Below, one piece after another: positions 46,463 to 54,544 of a stretch of 64,000 bases of DNA. The DNA comes from Eubacteriales bacterium (GTDB lineage Bacteria > Bacillota > Clostridia > Lachnospirales > Lachnospiraceae). A model generated the notes under the pieces. That model was not told where the DNA came from, did not search any database, and saw nothing but the letters and a program-made list of their open reading frames with translations. The stretch covers positions 1 to 64,000 of the forward strand of contig JAUNPU010000007.1 in the NCBI GenBank assembly GCA_030536555.1. The letters are read 5' to 3'. How positions within the stretch are numbered: the first letter of the stretch is position 1; each line of letters begins with the position of its first letter. A program made the translations under genes and the position numbers.

Positions 46463-47200
46463 ATGGAACTTGTTAAGAACTACATAGCCAATGGGGAGAA
46501 GGTCATTGCATCCATAGCACCGTCCTATAAGGAGTTGTTAAAATGCAAAAGAATCGATCAGGTGAAAGGTACACTTAGACAACTGGGATTTTTCGATGTC
46601 AGGGAGATTGCAGAAGGTGTGAATATGGTTGCAGGGGAATATGCAAGACTTCTGAGAAAAGGCGAGATGGAGAATATCATCACTACATGCTGTCCGAGCG
46701 TGAATCATCTGATTGAGATTTATTATCCGCAGCTGATGCCATATCTGGCACGGGTGGTGTCTCCTATGGTGGCTCATGGTATGATGTTGAAGAGAGAGTA
46801 CGGTTACGATGCCAAAGTGGTGTTTATCGGACCGTGTATCGCCAAAAAGGAGGAATCGCAGAATCCCCGTTACAGTCAGCACATTGATGCAGTTATCCTC
46901 TTTGATGAGCTACGCAACTGGCTCCGAAATGAAAATCTCGAGATCAGCAAGTGCGATAATGAATCTTTTGATTGTGTTGTCCCGAAGTGCAATCGCTCAT
47001 CTCCGCTAACCAGCGGTGTAGTGAATTCGGCATTAGCCACGGTGGGGTGTGTTGACGGTTATCGCAGGTTTTATGTGCATGGAATCCAGAACTGTATGGA
47101 TCTGTGTGAAAGGATGACCAGAGGTGAAATCAAGGGTTGCTTTATTGAGATGGATCATTGTTCCGGTGGCTGTATCAAGGGTTCGGCGGTAGGAGATTAA
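46463..47200 (+). CDS. Trimmed [FeFe]-hydrogenase-like H-domain protein
   Basis: A 245-residue protein matching the Fe_hyd_lg_C domain. Motif 1 is TTCCPSV (Cys76-77), motif 2 IGPCIAKKEE (Cys125) and motif 3 MDHCSGGCIKG (Cys233, Cys237), so four cluster Cys are kept. It lacks the N-terminal ferredoxin domain and the C-terminal PAS or regulatory domain found in long relatives. The ribosome site is poor (GGGG about 15 bases upstream). Either it is a small electron-transfer or sensory partner of the NifH-like protein, or a remnant of a longer gene. Hydrogen chemistry is not assured. Confidence 0.7.
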   Translation: MELVKNYIANGEKVIASIAPSYKELLKCKRIDQVKGTLRQLGFFDVREIAEGVNMVAGEYARLLRKGEMENIITTCCPSVNHLIEIYYPQLMPYLARVVSPMVAHGMMLKREYGYDAKVVFIGPCIAKKEESQNPRYSQHIDAVILFDELRNWLRNENLEISKCDNESFDCVVPKCNRSSPLTSGVVNSALATVGCVDGYRRFYVHGIQNCMDLCERMTRGEIKGCFIEMDHCSGGCIKGSAVGD

Positions 47201-47228
47201 AGGAAAAGACTTGGAAAGACATCACAAA

Positions 47229-47265
47229 GGGACAGAATCCAAACGGGTTCTGTCTCATTTCATTT
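47229..47265 (+). terminator. Terminator after the H-domain gene
   Basis: GGGACAGAATCC pairs with GGGTTCTGTCTC, then ATTTCATTT. Confidence 0.7.
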
Positions 47266-47358
47266 ATACCAGTATAACCAGCGAAATCGCTTCGTATGAT
47301 ATAGAAAAGCTTATGGGGCTGTTCGTTGAAAGAAGCAAAAAATACAGAGACTACGGGT

Positions 47359-47478
47359 ATGGAGCAGAAGAAAATTTATGAAAACATTGCTGCATACCTT
47401 ACAAGCGAACACCTCATCCGCCCCGACGAGCAGATCCGCTTTCTGGAACTGCTGCGAAAGGATGATGAAAGGTGCTAA
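47359..47478 (+). CDS. Small protein ahead of the recombinase
   Basis: A 39-residue ORF, MEQKKIYENIAAYLTSEHL at the start, helical and charged. It overlaps the recombinase start (GTGCTAA). Small ORFs in this place in serine-recombinase elements can be SHOCT-like or directionality factors, but I see no proof. The ribosome site is weak. Confidence 0.45.
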   Translation: MEQKKIYENIAAYLTSEHLIRPDEQIRFLELLRKDDERC

Positions 47479-49370
47479 GAGCAGTCATTTACTGTCGATG
47501 CAGTACCGAGGAGGAGAGCCAGGTGGATGCTCTGCAGAAGCAGGTAATCGAAGCAGAGGCCTGTGTCCGGGACAACAATTGGCTTCTCGTAGACCGCTAC
47601 ATAGAATTGAAGAGCGGGACAACATCGAGGGGGCGTGCGCAATACTGCCGCCTCCTCGAAGATATTCCGTCTGACAAGTTTGATATCATTGTCATCAAAA
47701 CACAGGATCGTCTGATGCGCAACACGAAGGACTGGTATCTGTTCTTAGATCAGATGCAGAAGAACGGAAAGCGGTTATATCTGTATCTGGAGCGGAAGTT
47801 CTACACATCGGAGGATTCGCTGATTACCGGAATCAAGGCGATTCTGGCGGAGGAGTACAGCCGGGAACTCAGTAAGAAAATCACCAATGCGCATCGCCAC
47901 CGGCAGCAAAATGGCGGGCGGATTATGCTGACCGGCAAGGCATACGGCTATCAGAAGCTGCCGGATGGCGGCGTCAGCATTGTGGAGAGTGAGGCAGAGA
48001 TAATCCGACAGATTTACTGGTATTGCGCGACTGGCTATGGCTCCCGGACGATAGCCAATATTCTGCAGGAACAGGGAGTGCGAAGCAAGAACGGGAAATT
48101 CATGAATGCGGCGACAATCCGAAGAATTATCCGGAATTCGATGTACAAAGGTGTTTTTGTGATGAATCGGCAGCACTTTGATTTTGAGACGAAGCGTGTT
48201 TACAGAAATCCTCCGGAGGAGTGGATTTACAGGAAAGGTGTGGTTCCGGCGATTGTTGATGACGAACTGTGGCAGCGGGCAAATGATGCAATGTCGTGTC
48301 GGGCGGCAGACAGTCATCGTGACGGAAGCTATGGGAAAGGCAGCAATCCGGGAAAATATGAACTGTCAGGCAAGCTGATCTGTGGTGCCTGTGGAAATCC
48401 GTATTATCGAATCTGGAGACGGGGGTATGCGGACCCGGAGCAGACGGTGATTGAGTGGAAGTGCAGCTCCTACATCAATTATGGAAGGAAAACCGGGCGC
48501 AGGAATTCTGTGAAAAAGGTGGTCACGGATGGACAGGAGAAGCAGGGCTGCGACAATCCTCATCTGGAAGAAACGGTGATATGTTCTCTGCTGGAGCAGG
48601 TCTGTGACCGGTATTTTGAGATGGTGAAGCTTGACAGAAAGAATATTATCCAGAAAACGATGCGCCTGCTTAAGAAGGCGATGAGGCAATCGGAATCGGG
48701 TAAGGCAATGGAGAAGCTGGATGAGGAGGAGAAACGCTATGATTCACAGAAGGAGCTGCTGCTTAGTAAGCTGCTGGACGGTGTGATTTCGGATGCTGAT
48801 TATCAGAGGAAAAACTGTGATTTGGAAAAACGCCTGGAGGATGTGAGAGACAGGAAGCGTGAGTGGAATCAGAAGAAGCAGGAAATGGAGGTGTTGGAAA
48901 ACCGCATGGCGGAGATACAGAACCGTCTGGAACATGGTGGACTGGAGAAGGCTACGGTCGGAAGAATGGTGCAGGATATCGACCGGATCGTGGTACATGA
49001 GTGGTATCTGGAGCTGGAATATGACCCGCTTAAGCTGACAGGTCTTACGAAGGAGCAGCCACTTGCCGGAGCTTTGCTGGAAGAGGGGGAGGTACACAGG
49101 GCATCCATCCGGATACCATATCTATTTTCAGCGCAGACGCGGCGGGGGCGCATCCTGAATGAGATAAGGATTCTGGAACTGCTGCAGGAAGCACCGGGAG
49201 CAACAGCCAGTCAGCTGGCAGAAAAACTGGATATTTCAGTTGGCATGGTCCGAACCAGAATCAGGAAGCTAAAAGAAGACGGGTATCTCTGCTACGTGGG
49301 TGGGGGAGGACATGGAGTCTGGAAAATTGTAAAACCGATTGATGAACTGAGACGGCAGGTGAAAATATGA
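47472..49370 (+). CDS. Large serine recombinase (site-specific integrase)
   Basis: A 632-residue integrase/excisionase. The catalytic domain starts VIYCRCSTEEESQ with the nucleophile Ser at about residue 10 and includes IKTQDRLMRN. The Recombinase domain lies at about 165-265, the zinc ribbon at about 295-370 (ICGACGNPYY, then KQGCDNPHLEE), and a coiled coil at about 385-480. Beyond about residue 560 a winged-helix segment, RILELLQEAPGATASQLAEKLDISVGMVRTRIRKL, is attached, which is unusual for the family. GTG start. It would catalyse exchange between the TTT-core att sites at the ends of this element. Confidence 0.93.
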   Translation: MLRAVIYCRCSTEEESQVDALQKQVIEAEACVRDNNWLLVDRYIELKSGTTSRGRAQYCRLLEDIPSDKFDIIVIKTQDRLMRNTKDWYLFLDQMQKNGKRLYLYLERKFYTSEDSLITGIKAILAEEYSRELSKKITNAHRHRQQNGGRIMLTGKAYGYQKLPDGGVSIVESEAEIIRQIYWYCATGYGSRTIANILQEQGVRSKNGKFMNAATIRRIIRNSMYKGVFVMNRQHFDFETKRVYRNPPEEWIYRKGVVPAIVDDELWQRANDAMSCRAADSHRDGSYGKGSNPGKYELSGKLICGACGNPYYRIWRRGYADPEQTVIEWKCSSYINYGRKTGRRNSVKKVVTDGQEKQGCDNPHLEETVICSLLEQVCDRYFEMVKLDRKNIIQKTMRLLKKAMRQSESGKAMEKLDEEEKRYDSQKELLLSKLLDGVISDADYQRKNCDLEKRLEDVRDRKREWNQKKQEMEVLENRMAEIQNRLEHGGLEKATVGRMVQDIDRIVVHEWYLELEYDPLKLTGLTKEQPLAGALLEEGEVHRASIRIPYLFSAQTRRGRILNEIRILELLQEAPGATASQLAEKLDISVGMVRTRIRKLKEDGYLCYVGGGGHGVWKIVKPIDELRRQVKI

Positions 49371-49424
49371 TACCATCTGCCGTCTTTTGACGTATAAAAA
49401 TAATTTTCTTTTATATTTTGAATA

Positions 49425-49433
49425 TGCTATAAT
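49425..49433 (+). promoter_or_regulatory. Extended -10 promoter of the DUF4143 ATPase gene
   Basis: TGCTATAAT; the AT-rich -35 region has no clear hexamer. Confidence 0.5.
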
Positions 49434-49465
49434 GAATGCAATGGGAAGGCGGAGGTGAGGAGCTT

Positions 49466-50827
49466 ATGATGCACGGATTTAGAAGAAGTGAGATTGAATT
49501 GGAACGAGACGTTCAGGAACAGCTGGCATCATGGAAGAAAAAGCGCCATACAACAGTGTTACAGATTGAGGGACCGCGGCAGGTGGGGAAGACCCATGAG
49601 GTACAGAAGTTTGCGTATGAGAATTACCGGCAGGTAATCTATGTAAATCTGGTTCGGGATGAATATGGTTTTGAAGACGGGATGATGTCTGAGAGTTTTA
49701 TGGATGTATATTGCCGGAATGCCGGTTTGGGGGTATTTGTGGATGACGAGACTACTGTGCTGGTGATTGATGAGATTCAGGAGAGTGCCGCGGTTTATAA
49801 TGCGATCAGAGACCTTAGAGAACAGCTTTCCTGCGATATCATTGTCAGTGGAAGCTATCTGGCGCGAACTGTGAATTCAAAAGATTTCTTTCTTCCGGCT
49901 GGAATTGCCTACCTCCGGATGTATCCGCTGTCATTTCGTGAGTTCTGCAGAGCGCTTGGGATGGAAGAGAGGCTGATGAAGCTGAGTCTGTCGGGGGAAT
50001 CTCCGGAGGAGGATTATCAGCAGCTGGAGGCGGCATATCAGGCATACCGGCATATCGGCGGTTATCCGCAGGTGGTCACGACTTATATCAAAAGCGGGAA
50101 GGAAGAGGACTGCTACGAGGTGCTGGGTGATCTGGTACAGACGTTCACCGCGGAATCCAGCCGGTTCTTTTCAAACAGCACCGCACTTAGTATTTTCCAT
50201 GAGGCATACAAGGCAGTGCTGGTGCAGTCTGCGCAGGAGAAGAAGGGCACCGGGAAATCATTTATGGAGTTTGTCACGAACTTTGTAAAGGAGTCAGTGA
50301 AAGAGCCGGTCAGCCGCAACGAGGTCAGAGCGGCAGCTTCATGGCTGACCTATTCCGGGATTATCGGATACTGTGATCTCTATAACAATGGTGATGTGAC
50401 AGATGTGATCAGCAACCGGCGGGCTTATTTTGCAGATCCGGGCATAGCTTTCTATATTTCAGATATGGTGACCGTTCCGATGGACGCGATAGAGGGGCTT
50501 TTGACGGAAACGTTTGCTTATACAGAGCTGAACCGACTGTATCAGATGCCGGTCGGACAGAAAAGAGTCCGGGGAGACAAGCCGTGTTTTTCTATCTGCG
50601 GTGATTACGAGCTGGACTTTGTGGCTGTGGACAAGGCAGACAGGAGGGTGGGAATCGAGGTCAAGACCGGGAATAACAGGGCGAGATCGCTGGAATTCTT
50701 TGGCGAGAAGGGAATGATCAATCAGGGCTTTCGAGCGGCGCTTTCAAGAGGCGGTGCGGGGGAGCGTTTCCGGACGATTCCGATATATACTGTGGGGTGC
50801 AGGTTCCCTTATGACGATCAGGAATGA
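49466..50827 (+). CDS. AAA/DUF4143-family ATPase 1
   Basis: A 453-residue protein of the AAA_14 + DUF4143 type. Walker A EGPRQVGKTHEV (about 36), Walker B VLVIDEIQES, sensor IIVSGSYLA, then the C-terminal DUF4143 nuclease-like part with FSICGDYELDFVAVDKADRRVGIEVKTG, a PD-(D/E)xK-like Asp-Glu-x-Lys. Function of the family is not settled; many are in variable regions. ATG at 49466 follows GAGGAG. Confidence 0.82.
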   Translation: MMHGFRRSEIELERDVQEQLASWKKKRHTTVLQIEGPRQVGKTHEVQKFAYENYRQVIYVNLVRDEYGFEDGMMSESFMDVYCRNAGLGVFVDDETTVLVIDEIQESAAVYNAIRDLREQLSCDIIVSGSYLARTVNSKDFFLPAGIAYLRMYPLSFREFCRALGMEERLMKLSLSGESPEEDYQQLEAAYQAYRHIGGYPQVVTTYIKSGKEEDCYEVLGDLVQTFTAESSRFFSNSTALSIFHEAYKAVLVQSAQEKKGTGKSFMEFVTNFVKESVKEPVSRNEVRAAASWLTYSGIIGYCDLYNNGDVTDVISNRRAYFADPGIAFYISDMVTVPMDAIEGLLTETFAYTELNRLYQMPVGQKRVRGDKPCFSICGDYELDFVAVDKADRRVGIEVKTGNNRARSLEFFGEKGMINQGFRAALSRGGAGERFRTIPIYTVGCRFPYDDQE

Positions 50828-50862
50828 TTGTGTTGGGGCATGACGAAAAGAGGTGATCGAGT

Positions 50863-52521
50863 ATGAGAGATTTTACGTTAAATCAGTGGTATACGGCAGA
50901 ACGTTTACAGTCGTTTGTTCTGAAAAGTGACGAGGTGCAGAAGAAGAGAAGGTTCTGTTATAAGCAGTTGATGGGATTCCTTTTGACGAGAGGAAAAGAT
51001 ATCTGTGCTTTGATGGGGATTCGAAGAACGGGGAAGACCGTGCTGATGCTGCAGGCAATCTATGATTTGATGACTACCTATCATATTCCGGCAGAAAGAA
51101 TCGCTTATATTACAATCGGGGAAAAGAACACGCTGGATGATATGGAACTGATGCACGCGATAGACCGATTGGCTGCACAGGATGTCCGTTATATTTTTGT
51201 AGATGAGATTTCTTATGTTCATATGGAGCTGGAAGACAATACCCTGAATCTTCTGGCTGACAGACTTGCAAAAAGTGGAGTTAAAATCGTAATTGCAGGT
51301 ACTTTTTCTTATGCAATCAGGCTTCTGGCGAAGGAGACGCTGTTTGACCGGATGCAGCTGATTGATACAACGTATTTTTCGTTTAAAGAGGCGCATGAGG
51401 TATTTGGACAGGATTTGGATACCTTTCTTCAATACGGTGGAGTCATTAATTTTGAAGAGAGCAGCGAGCTGCTTAGTCCGGCGGATTACATGGACACTGC
51501 CATTGTTCAGAATATTGTCAAATCTATTTTTAAGAGTGACCGGAGATATGAGCTGCTGATGACAGTCCCGGATTCTATGAAACAGGGAAAGTCAGAGAAG
51601 GAACTGCAGGCAATGGTGTCAAATCTGATTCGAATTACAGTGGACACACACATGAAAAAGCTGGTGGTGGAAAACCTAGCCAATAAATCTTTCTATAAGT
51701 TTTCGGATGTGGGAAGGATTGCATCTGCAATCAGAAGTCATTCGGAACAGGAAGCTTTGGCAAATGAAGCGTTAGATATAATCAATCTGGATAAGAAGAC
51801 TTACTATCGGATTCTTGCAGATTATATTGGCAATTCAGAGCAGATTCCCAAGGAGACTTTTCAGGCAATCATCAGAATATTGGAAGAAATTGGAATCAAG
51901 CAGGATATTTTCAGAGGAAATGACACCGTATCCGTGTTCATTCCAAATTATCTTCGCTATGGTCTGTGTGATCAGATTATGCAGGCAATCGGAGACAAAA
52001 TCAGGGAGGAAACCAACCAGCGCTATGATGCCGACCTGGCAGGAGAGATTCTGATGGGAAGTATTCAGGAGGCTGTCTGCTATCTGGATTTGAAGGCTGC
52101 GAAAACGATAGATTTTGATATGTACCGGACATCAGATGGAAGCTGTGAGGCAGATCTGGTTATCCGGAATAAACAGGAGGGCTGGATTGATGTCTATGAA
52201 ATCAAGCATTCCTCACAAGTGGTTTATGAGCAGGCAAAGCATTTGCTGAATCGTGATTTTATCCGGGAGATTGAACAGGTATTTTCCTGCAACGTCAGAA
52301 ATTATTATGTTCTTTACAATGGACAGGATAAAAGTGTCCAATTGAAGCCGGAAACTGTTTTCGGAGAGTTGGAACAGAAGTATCTGAAACAGCAGAAGAC
52401 GAGTCAGGCAGAGAAGTGGGGCAGCCTGCGGGAACAGGCGGAAGGACAGGCGTGGGAGACGGTGAACGTTCAGTATCGGAATACGGAGAAGTTTCTGTGC
52501 GGACTTCCGTTGATACGATAA
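50863..52521 (+). CDS. AAA/DUF4143-family ATPase 2
   Basis: A 552-residue paralogue-like protein. Walker A LMGIRRTGKTVLM (about 50), Walker B RYIFVDEISYVHMEL, sensor IVIAGTFSYAIRL. The C-terminus has SDGSCEADLVIRNKQEGWIDVYEIKHS, again a D...E-x-K nuclease-like pattern. It follows ATPase 1 by 35 bases. The pair may work as one module. Confidence 0.8.
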   Translation: MRDFTLNQWYTAERLQSFVLKSDEVQKKRRFCYKQLMGFLLTRGKDICALMGIRRTGKTVLMLQAIYDLMTTYHIPAERIAYITIGEKNTLDDMELMHAIDRLAAQDVRYIFVDEISYVHMELEDNTLNLLADRLAKSGVKIVIAGTFSYAIRLLAKETLFDRMQLIDTTYFSFKEAHEVFGQDLDTFLQYGGVINFEESSELLSPADYMDTAIVQNIVKSIFKSDRRYELLMTVPDSMKQGKSEKELQAMVSNLIRITVDTHMKKLVVENLANKSFYKFSDVGRIASAIRSHSEQEALANEALDIINLDKKTYYRILADYIGNSEQIPKETFQAIIRILEEIGIKQDIFRGNDTVSVFIPNYLRYGLCDQIMQAIGDKIREETNQRYDADLAGEILMGSIQEAVCYLDLKAAKTIDFDMYRTSDGSCEADLVIRNKQEGWIDVYEIKHSSQVVYEQAKHLLNRDFIREIEQVFSCNVRNYYVLYNGQDKSVQLKPETVFGELEQKYLKQQKTSQAEKWGSLREQAEGQAWETVNVQYRNTEKFLCGLPLIR

Positions 52522-52534
52522 GGGGGATTTGCGA

Positions 52535-53017
52535 GTGTTGACATTATTTTTCAGAGATGAAAACAAGGATTTACAGTTGGATGCAATATCTGATATAGAA
52601 ATGGCATTTAAGAAGATCAGACTGACGGGGACAGAAACTGAAATAAAAGTAATGCAATTGATCGATGAAGCGGCTTATAATGATTCAGAGTCTTTTGTGG
52701 ACAGGTTTGGATATAAATTGCATTTATCAGAGCTTAGTACCGGGTGTAAAGCAGCTCTGGTTGTAATACACAATCCGGACAAGATTGTGAACATCATAGA
52801 ATGCGGATTTAACGCAAGAGACGTAATCATATCATTCTGCAAAAACGGAGCAATCCTGTTAGATGACGACGGGGTAACATACCGAAAATATTCAGACAAT
52901 ATAGAGGTTAGAGTAGATGATTATGTGTTTACCAATGTAGACAGATTGAATACTTATATCAATGAAGAAAGACCATTTGGAATAGGCGGAGGATGGGAAG
53001 GTGTAAGGCATGTATGA
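52535..53017 (+). CDS. DUF4869-like small protein
   Basis: A 160-residue protein starting MLTLFFRDEN from a GTG with AGGGGGA upstream. It resembles the DUF4869 family by its start and size (recollection, unverified). Features: LSELSTGCKAALVVIHNPDKIVNIIECG in the middle. It overlaps the next gene by 8 bases and is the first gene of a four-gene cassette. Confidence 0.55.
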   Translation: MLTLFFRDENKDLQLDAISDIEMAFKKIRLTGTETEIKVMQLIDEAAYNDSESFVDRFGYKLHLSELSTGCKAALVVIHNPDKIVNIIECGFNARDVIISFCKNGAILLDDDGVTYRKYSDNIEVRVDDYVFTNVDRLNTYINEERPFGIGGGWEGVRHV

Positions 53018-53399
53018 AAATAATAAATACAGCATGACGATAAGTATACAGTTGGAAAATGGCGTTTATGTATTTAATAAACAGCCGGCTACGGGGAAAA
53101 CCAGACTGGCTAAAGAATTAAGAGATATACAGGCGTATGACGGAGATGTATCCTCTTATACCTACAATGATAAATTACTGGGAAGAGCTATCAGTGACTG
53201 TTTTGATTCCAGATTTAAGGTGATTCTGCTAGATCGATATGACATGTATAATGGGTATGGGGCAGAATTAATAGAGAAATATGCAGACAGTTCTATTATT
53301 TTACTGGATTGTAAAGATGTGGATGGACCTAAAATAGGCTGCGATTATGATATTTGCTTTATTGACATGACGAGCAGTCATATTGAGGTGGAATTATAG
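53010..53399 (+). CDS. Small P-loop protein of the RelA-like cassette
   Basis: A 129-residue protein with a P-loop-like NKQPATGKTRLAKEL at about 24-38 and a Walker B-like VILLDRYDMYNG. It could be a small nucleotide kinase or a sensor. It stops 2 bases before the old TTG frame of the RelA-like gene. No further family match seen. Confidence 0.55.
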   Translation: MYENNKYSMTISIQLENGVYVFNKQPATGKTRLAKELRDIQAYDGDVSSYTYNDKLLGRAISDCFDSRFKVILLDRYDMYNGYGAELIEKYADSSIILLDCKDVDGPKIGCDYDICFIDMTSSHIEVEL

Positions 53400-53425
53400 C
53401 GTTGAGGGAAAAGGGGGGATTGCTT

Positions 53426-54019
53426 TTGGATTTATTCATTTCTGAGGAAATATTAGATGTGTTGTCATATCGCTCAACTTTAAAAAGAAGTTTAAAGCAG
53501 ATTTCATTGCGGGAAACGCCGTTAGAAGATATATTGAATGATATTGCAAGATATCGGGCAAGTTATACTGATACACTTATGCAGGAGAATCTGATAGGTT
53601 CAAGGTTTAAGAGTGAAGATTCAGTCATGAGGAAGTATGAAAAAACTCTGAAAACTGGTGGTGGATTTAAACAGTGCTTCAACGATGTACTTGGATTTCG
53701 ATTACGTTTTGAACATTATCCGGAACAATTTCCGGAATATTACAGAGTGGTAGATTTGAGAAATGGAAAACAGGTTGATGATGGATACCGGGCGATTCAT
53801 TTATATTATCAAAGAGACAGTCATTCTTATCCGATAGAAGTGCAGCTATGGTGTGGGAAGGATTATTATTTTAACTTATGGAGTCACATGTACGTTTATA
53901 AGTATAAAACTCCTGAGATTGGCAGACAGCTTTATGAGGAATACACAGAAGGAATCATTTCCAGTGAACAGGATTTTGTCAATCGTTTAAGAATGTTGGA
54001 AGGTGAAAGTCATGGGTGA
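53426..54019 (+). CDS. RelA/SpoT-like nucleotide pyrophosphokinase-domain protein
   Basis: A 197-residue single-domain protein with the (p)ppGpp synthetase pattern: GSRFKSEDSVMRKYEKTL, FNDVLGFRLRF (catalytic Asp region), DDGYRAIHLYY, YPIEVQLWCG (catalytic Glu) and NLWSHMYVYKYK. It lacks hydrolase, TGS and ACT domains, so it is a small alarmone synthetase or a ToxSAS-type toxin. A TTG at 53426 gives proper spacing to AAGGGGGG; the longer frame from the TTG at 53402 is possible. Confidence 0.75.
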   Translation: MDLFISEEILDVLSYRSTLKRSLKQISLRETPLEDILNDIARYRASYTDTLMQENLIGSRFKSEDSVMRKYEKTLKTGGGFKQCFNDVLGFRLRFEHYPEQFPEYYRVVDLRNGKQVDDGYRAIHLYYQRDSHSYPIEVQLWCGKDYYFNLWSHMYVYKYKTPEIGRQLYEEYTEGIISSEQDFVNRLRMLEGESHG

Positions 54020-54263
54020 TAAGAAAATATTTGTTGTGGCAAAGATATTTGACAAGCGAGGATGCATTGCCTACCGCTGCAAAACAGGAAACGAAGCACG
54101 CTGCCTTCCGGGTACACTGGAGGCATTGAGGGCGGACGGAGTACAGATTGTGATACTGGATGATCCGGATATCTATTCCGAATATGCTCCATACACTTAT
54201 ATTGAGGATATGAAGGAATTTATTGATCGGGTTTATGAGATGAACCGTATTACCGGAGTCTGA
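54012..54263 (+). CDS. Small protein of unknown function, last gene of the RelA-like cassette
   Basis: An 83-residue protein, KKIFVVAKIFDKRGCIAYR at the start, and ILDDPDIYSEYAPYTYIEDM later. Its start overlaps the RelA-like stop by 8 bases, with AAGGTG upstream. It could be an antidote to the RelA-like protein. It is the last gene of the integrated element, ending 78 bases before the right core. Confidence 0.6.
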   Translation: MGDKKIFVVAKIFDKRGCIAYRCKTGNEARCLPGTLEALRADGVQIVILDDPDIYSEYAPYTYIEDMKEFIDRVYEMNRITGV

Positions 54264-54314
54264 TGGTTCAACGACGATTCTGAATAAGCAATACCAAAGA
54301 GCTGGGTACACATC

Positions 54315-54351
54315 CATTACAGTATGTGTTCTCAGCTCTTTCAGCTGGATC
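54315..54351. other. attR, right junction of the integrated element
   Basis: Element half at 54315-54337, a C, core TTT (54339-54341), then host half CAGCTGGATC, which resumes the permease frame. A hairpin arising from AAAGAGCTGGG (54296) and the TTCTCAGCTCTTT overlaps this end and may end transcription of the cassette. Confidence 0.88.
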
Positions 54352-54443
54352 TGGTCGTCATGTCTATCCTGATTCTCTGCGTAATCTCAGCCTGTCTTTA
54401 CCAGGGAATCGGGTGGCTGGAGCAGAGGGTTTCAAAGCAATGA
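54342..54443 (+). pseudogene. 3' part of the split ABC permease gene
   Basis: Thirty-three codons and a TGA: QLDLVVMSILILCVIS, then a hydrophobic end and GWLEQRVSKQ. This is the last membrane helix of a NitT/TauT permease and follows on from codon 252 (Phe) of the 5' part with no loss of frame. It shows the insertion was precise. Confidence 0.92.
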
Positions 54444-54450
54444 AAAAAAC

Positions 54451-54479
54451 TTGAAACGACAAAATACGTGTGATACAAT
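54451..54479 (+). promoter_or_regulatory. Promoter of the GGDEF-EAL gene
   Basis: TTGAAA, a 17-base spacer and TACAAT with extended TGA. Confidence 0.7.
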
Positions 54480-54544
54480 AGAGCAAAGTGTTAGGTAACT
54501 GTGAAGTGACAGAATGGTCAGGATCGTATGGGGAAAGAGGCGGC

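Larger units (their letters stand above)
33972..54341. mobile_element. 20.4-kb integrated element with large serine recombinase and metabolic cargo
   Basis: Defined by the split permease gene and the matching att halves. It contains a GntR-controlled catabolic and nitrogenase-like gene set (34.1-47.2 kb), a serine recombinase (47.5-49.4 kb), two DUF4143 ATPases and a four-gene RelA/SpoT-like cassette (52.5-54.3 kb). No relaxase, type IV secretion, replication or phage structural genes are visible, so it would need help to transfer. The left 12 kb is AT-richer than the backbone; the recombinase part is closer to it, suggesting cargo of a different origin. Confidence 0.9.

Noticed and set aside
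46463..47200. Functional [FeFe]-hydrogenase
   Set aside because: The Cys motifs are kept, but the ferredoxin domain is missing and the motifs deviate from catalytic ones; no maturase genes (hydE, F, G) are nearby.
54264..54338. Extra gene between the RelA-like cassette and the right att site
   Set aside because: No reading frame; the space holds the attP arm and a hairpin only.
33972..54341. Prophage or conjugative element
   Set aside because: A serine recombinase is present but no capsid, tail, portal, relaxase or type IV secretion genes are seen.
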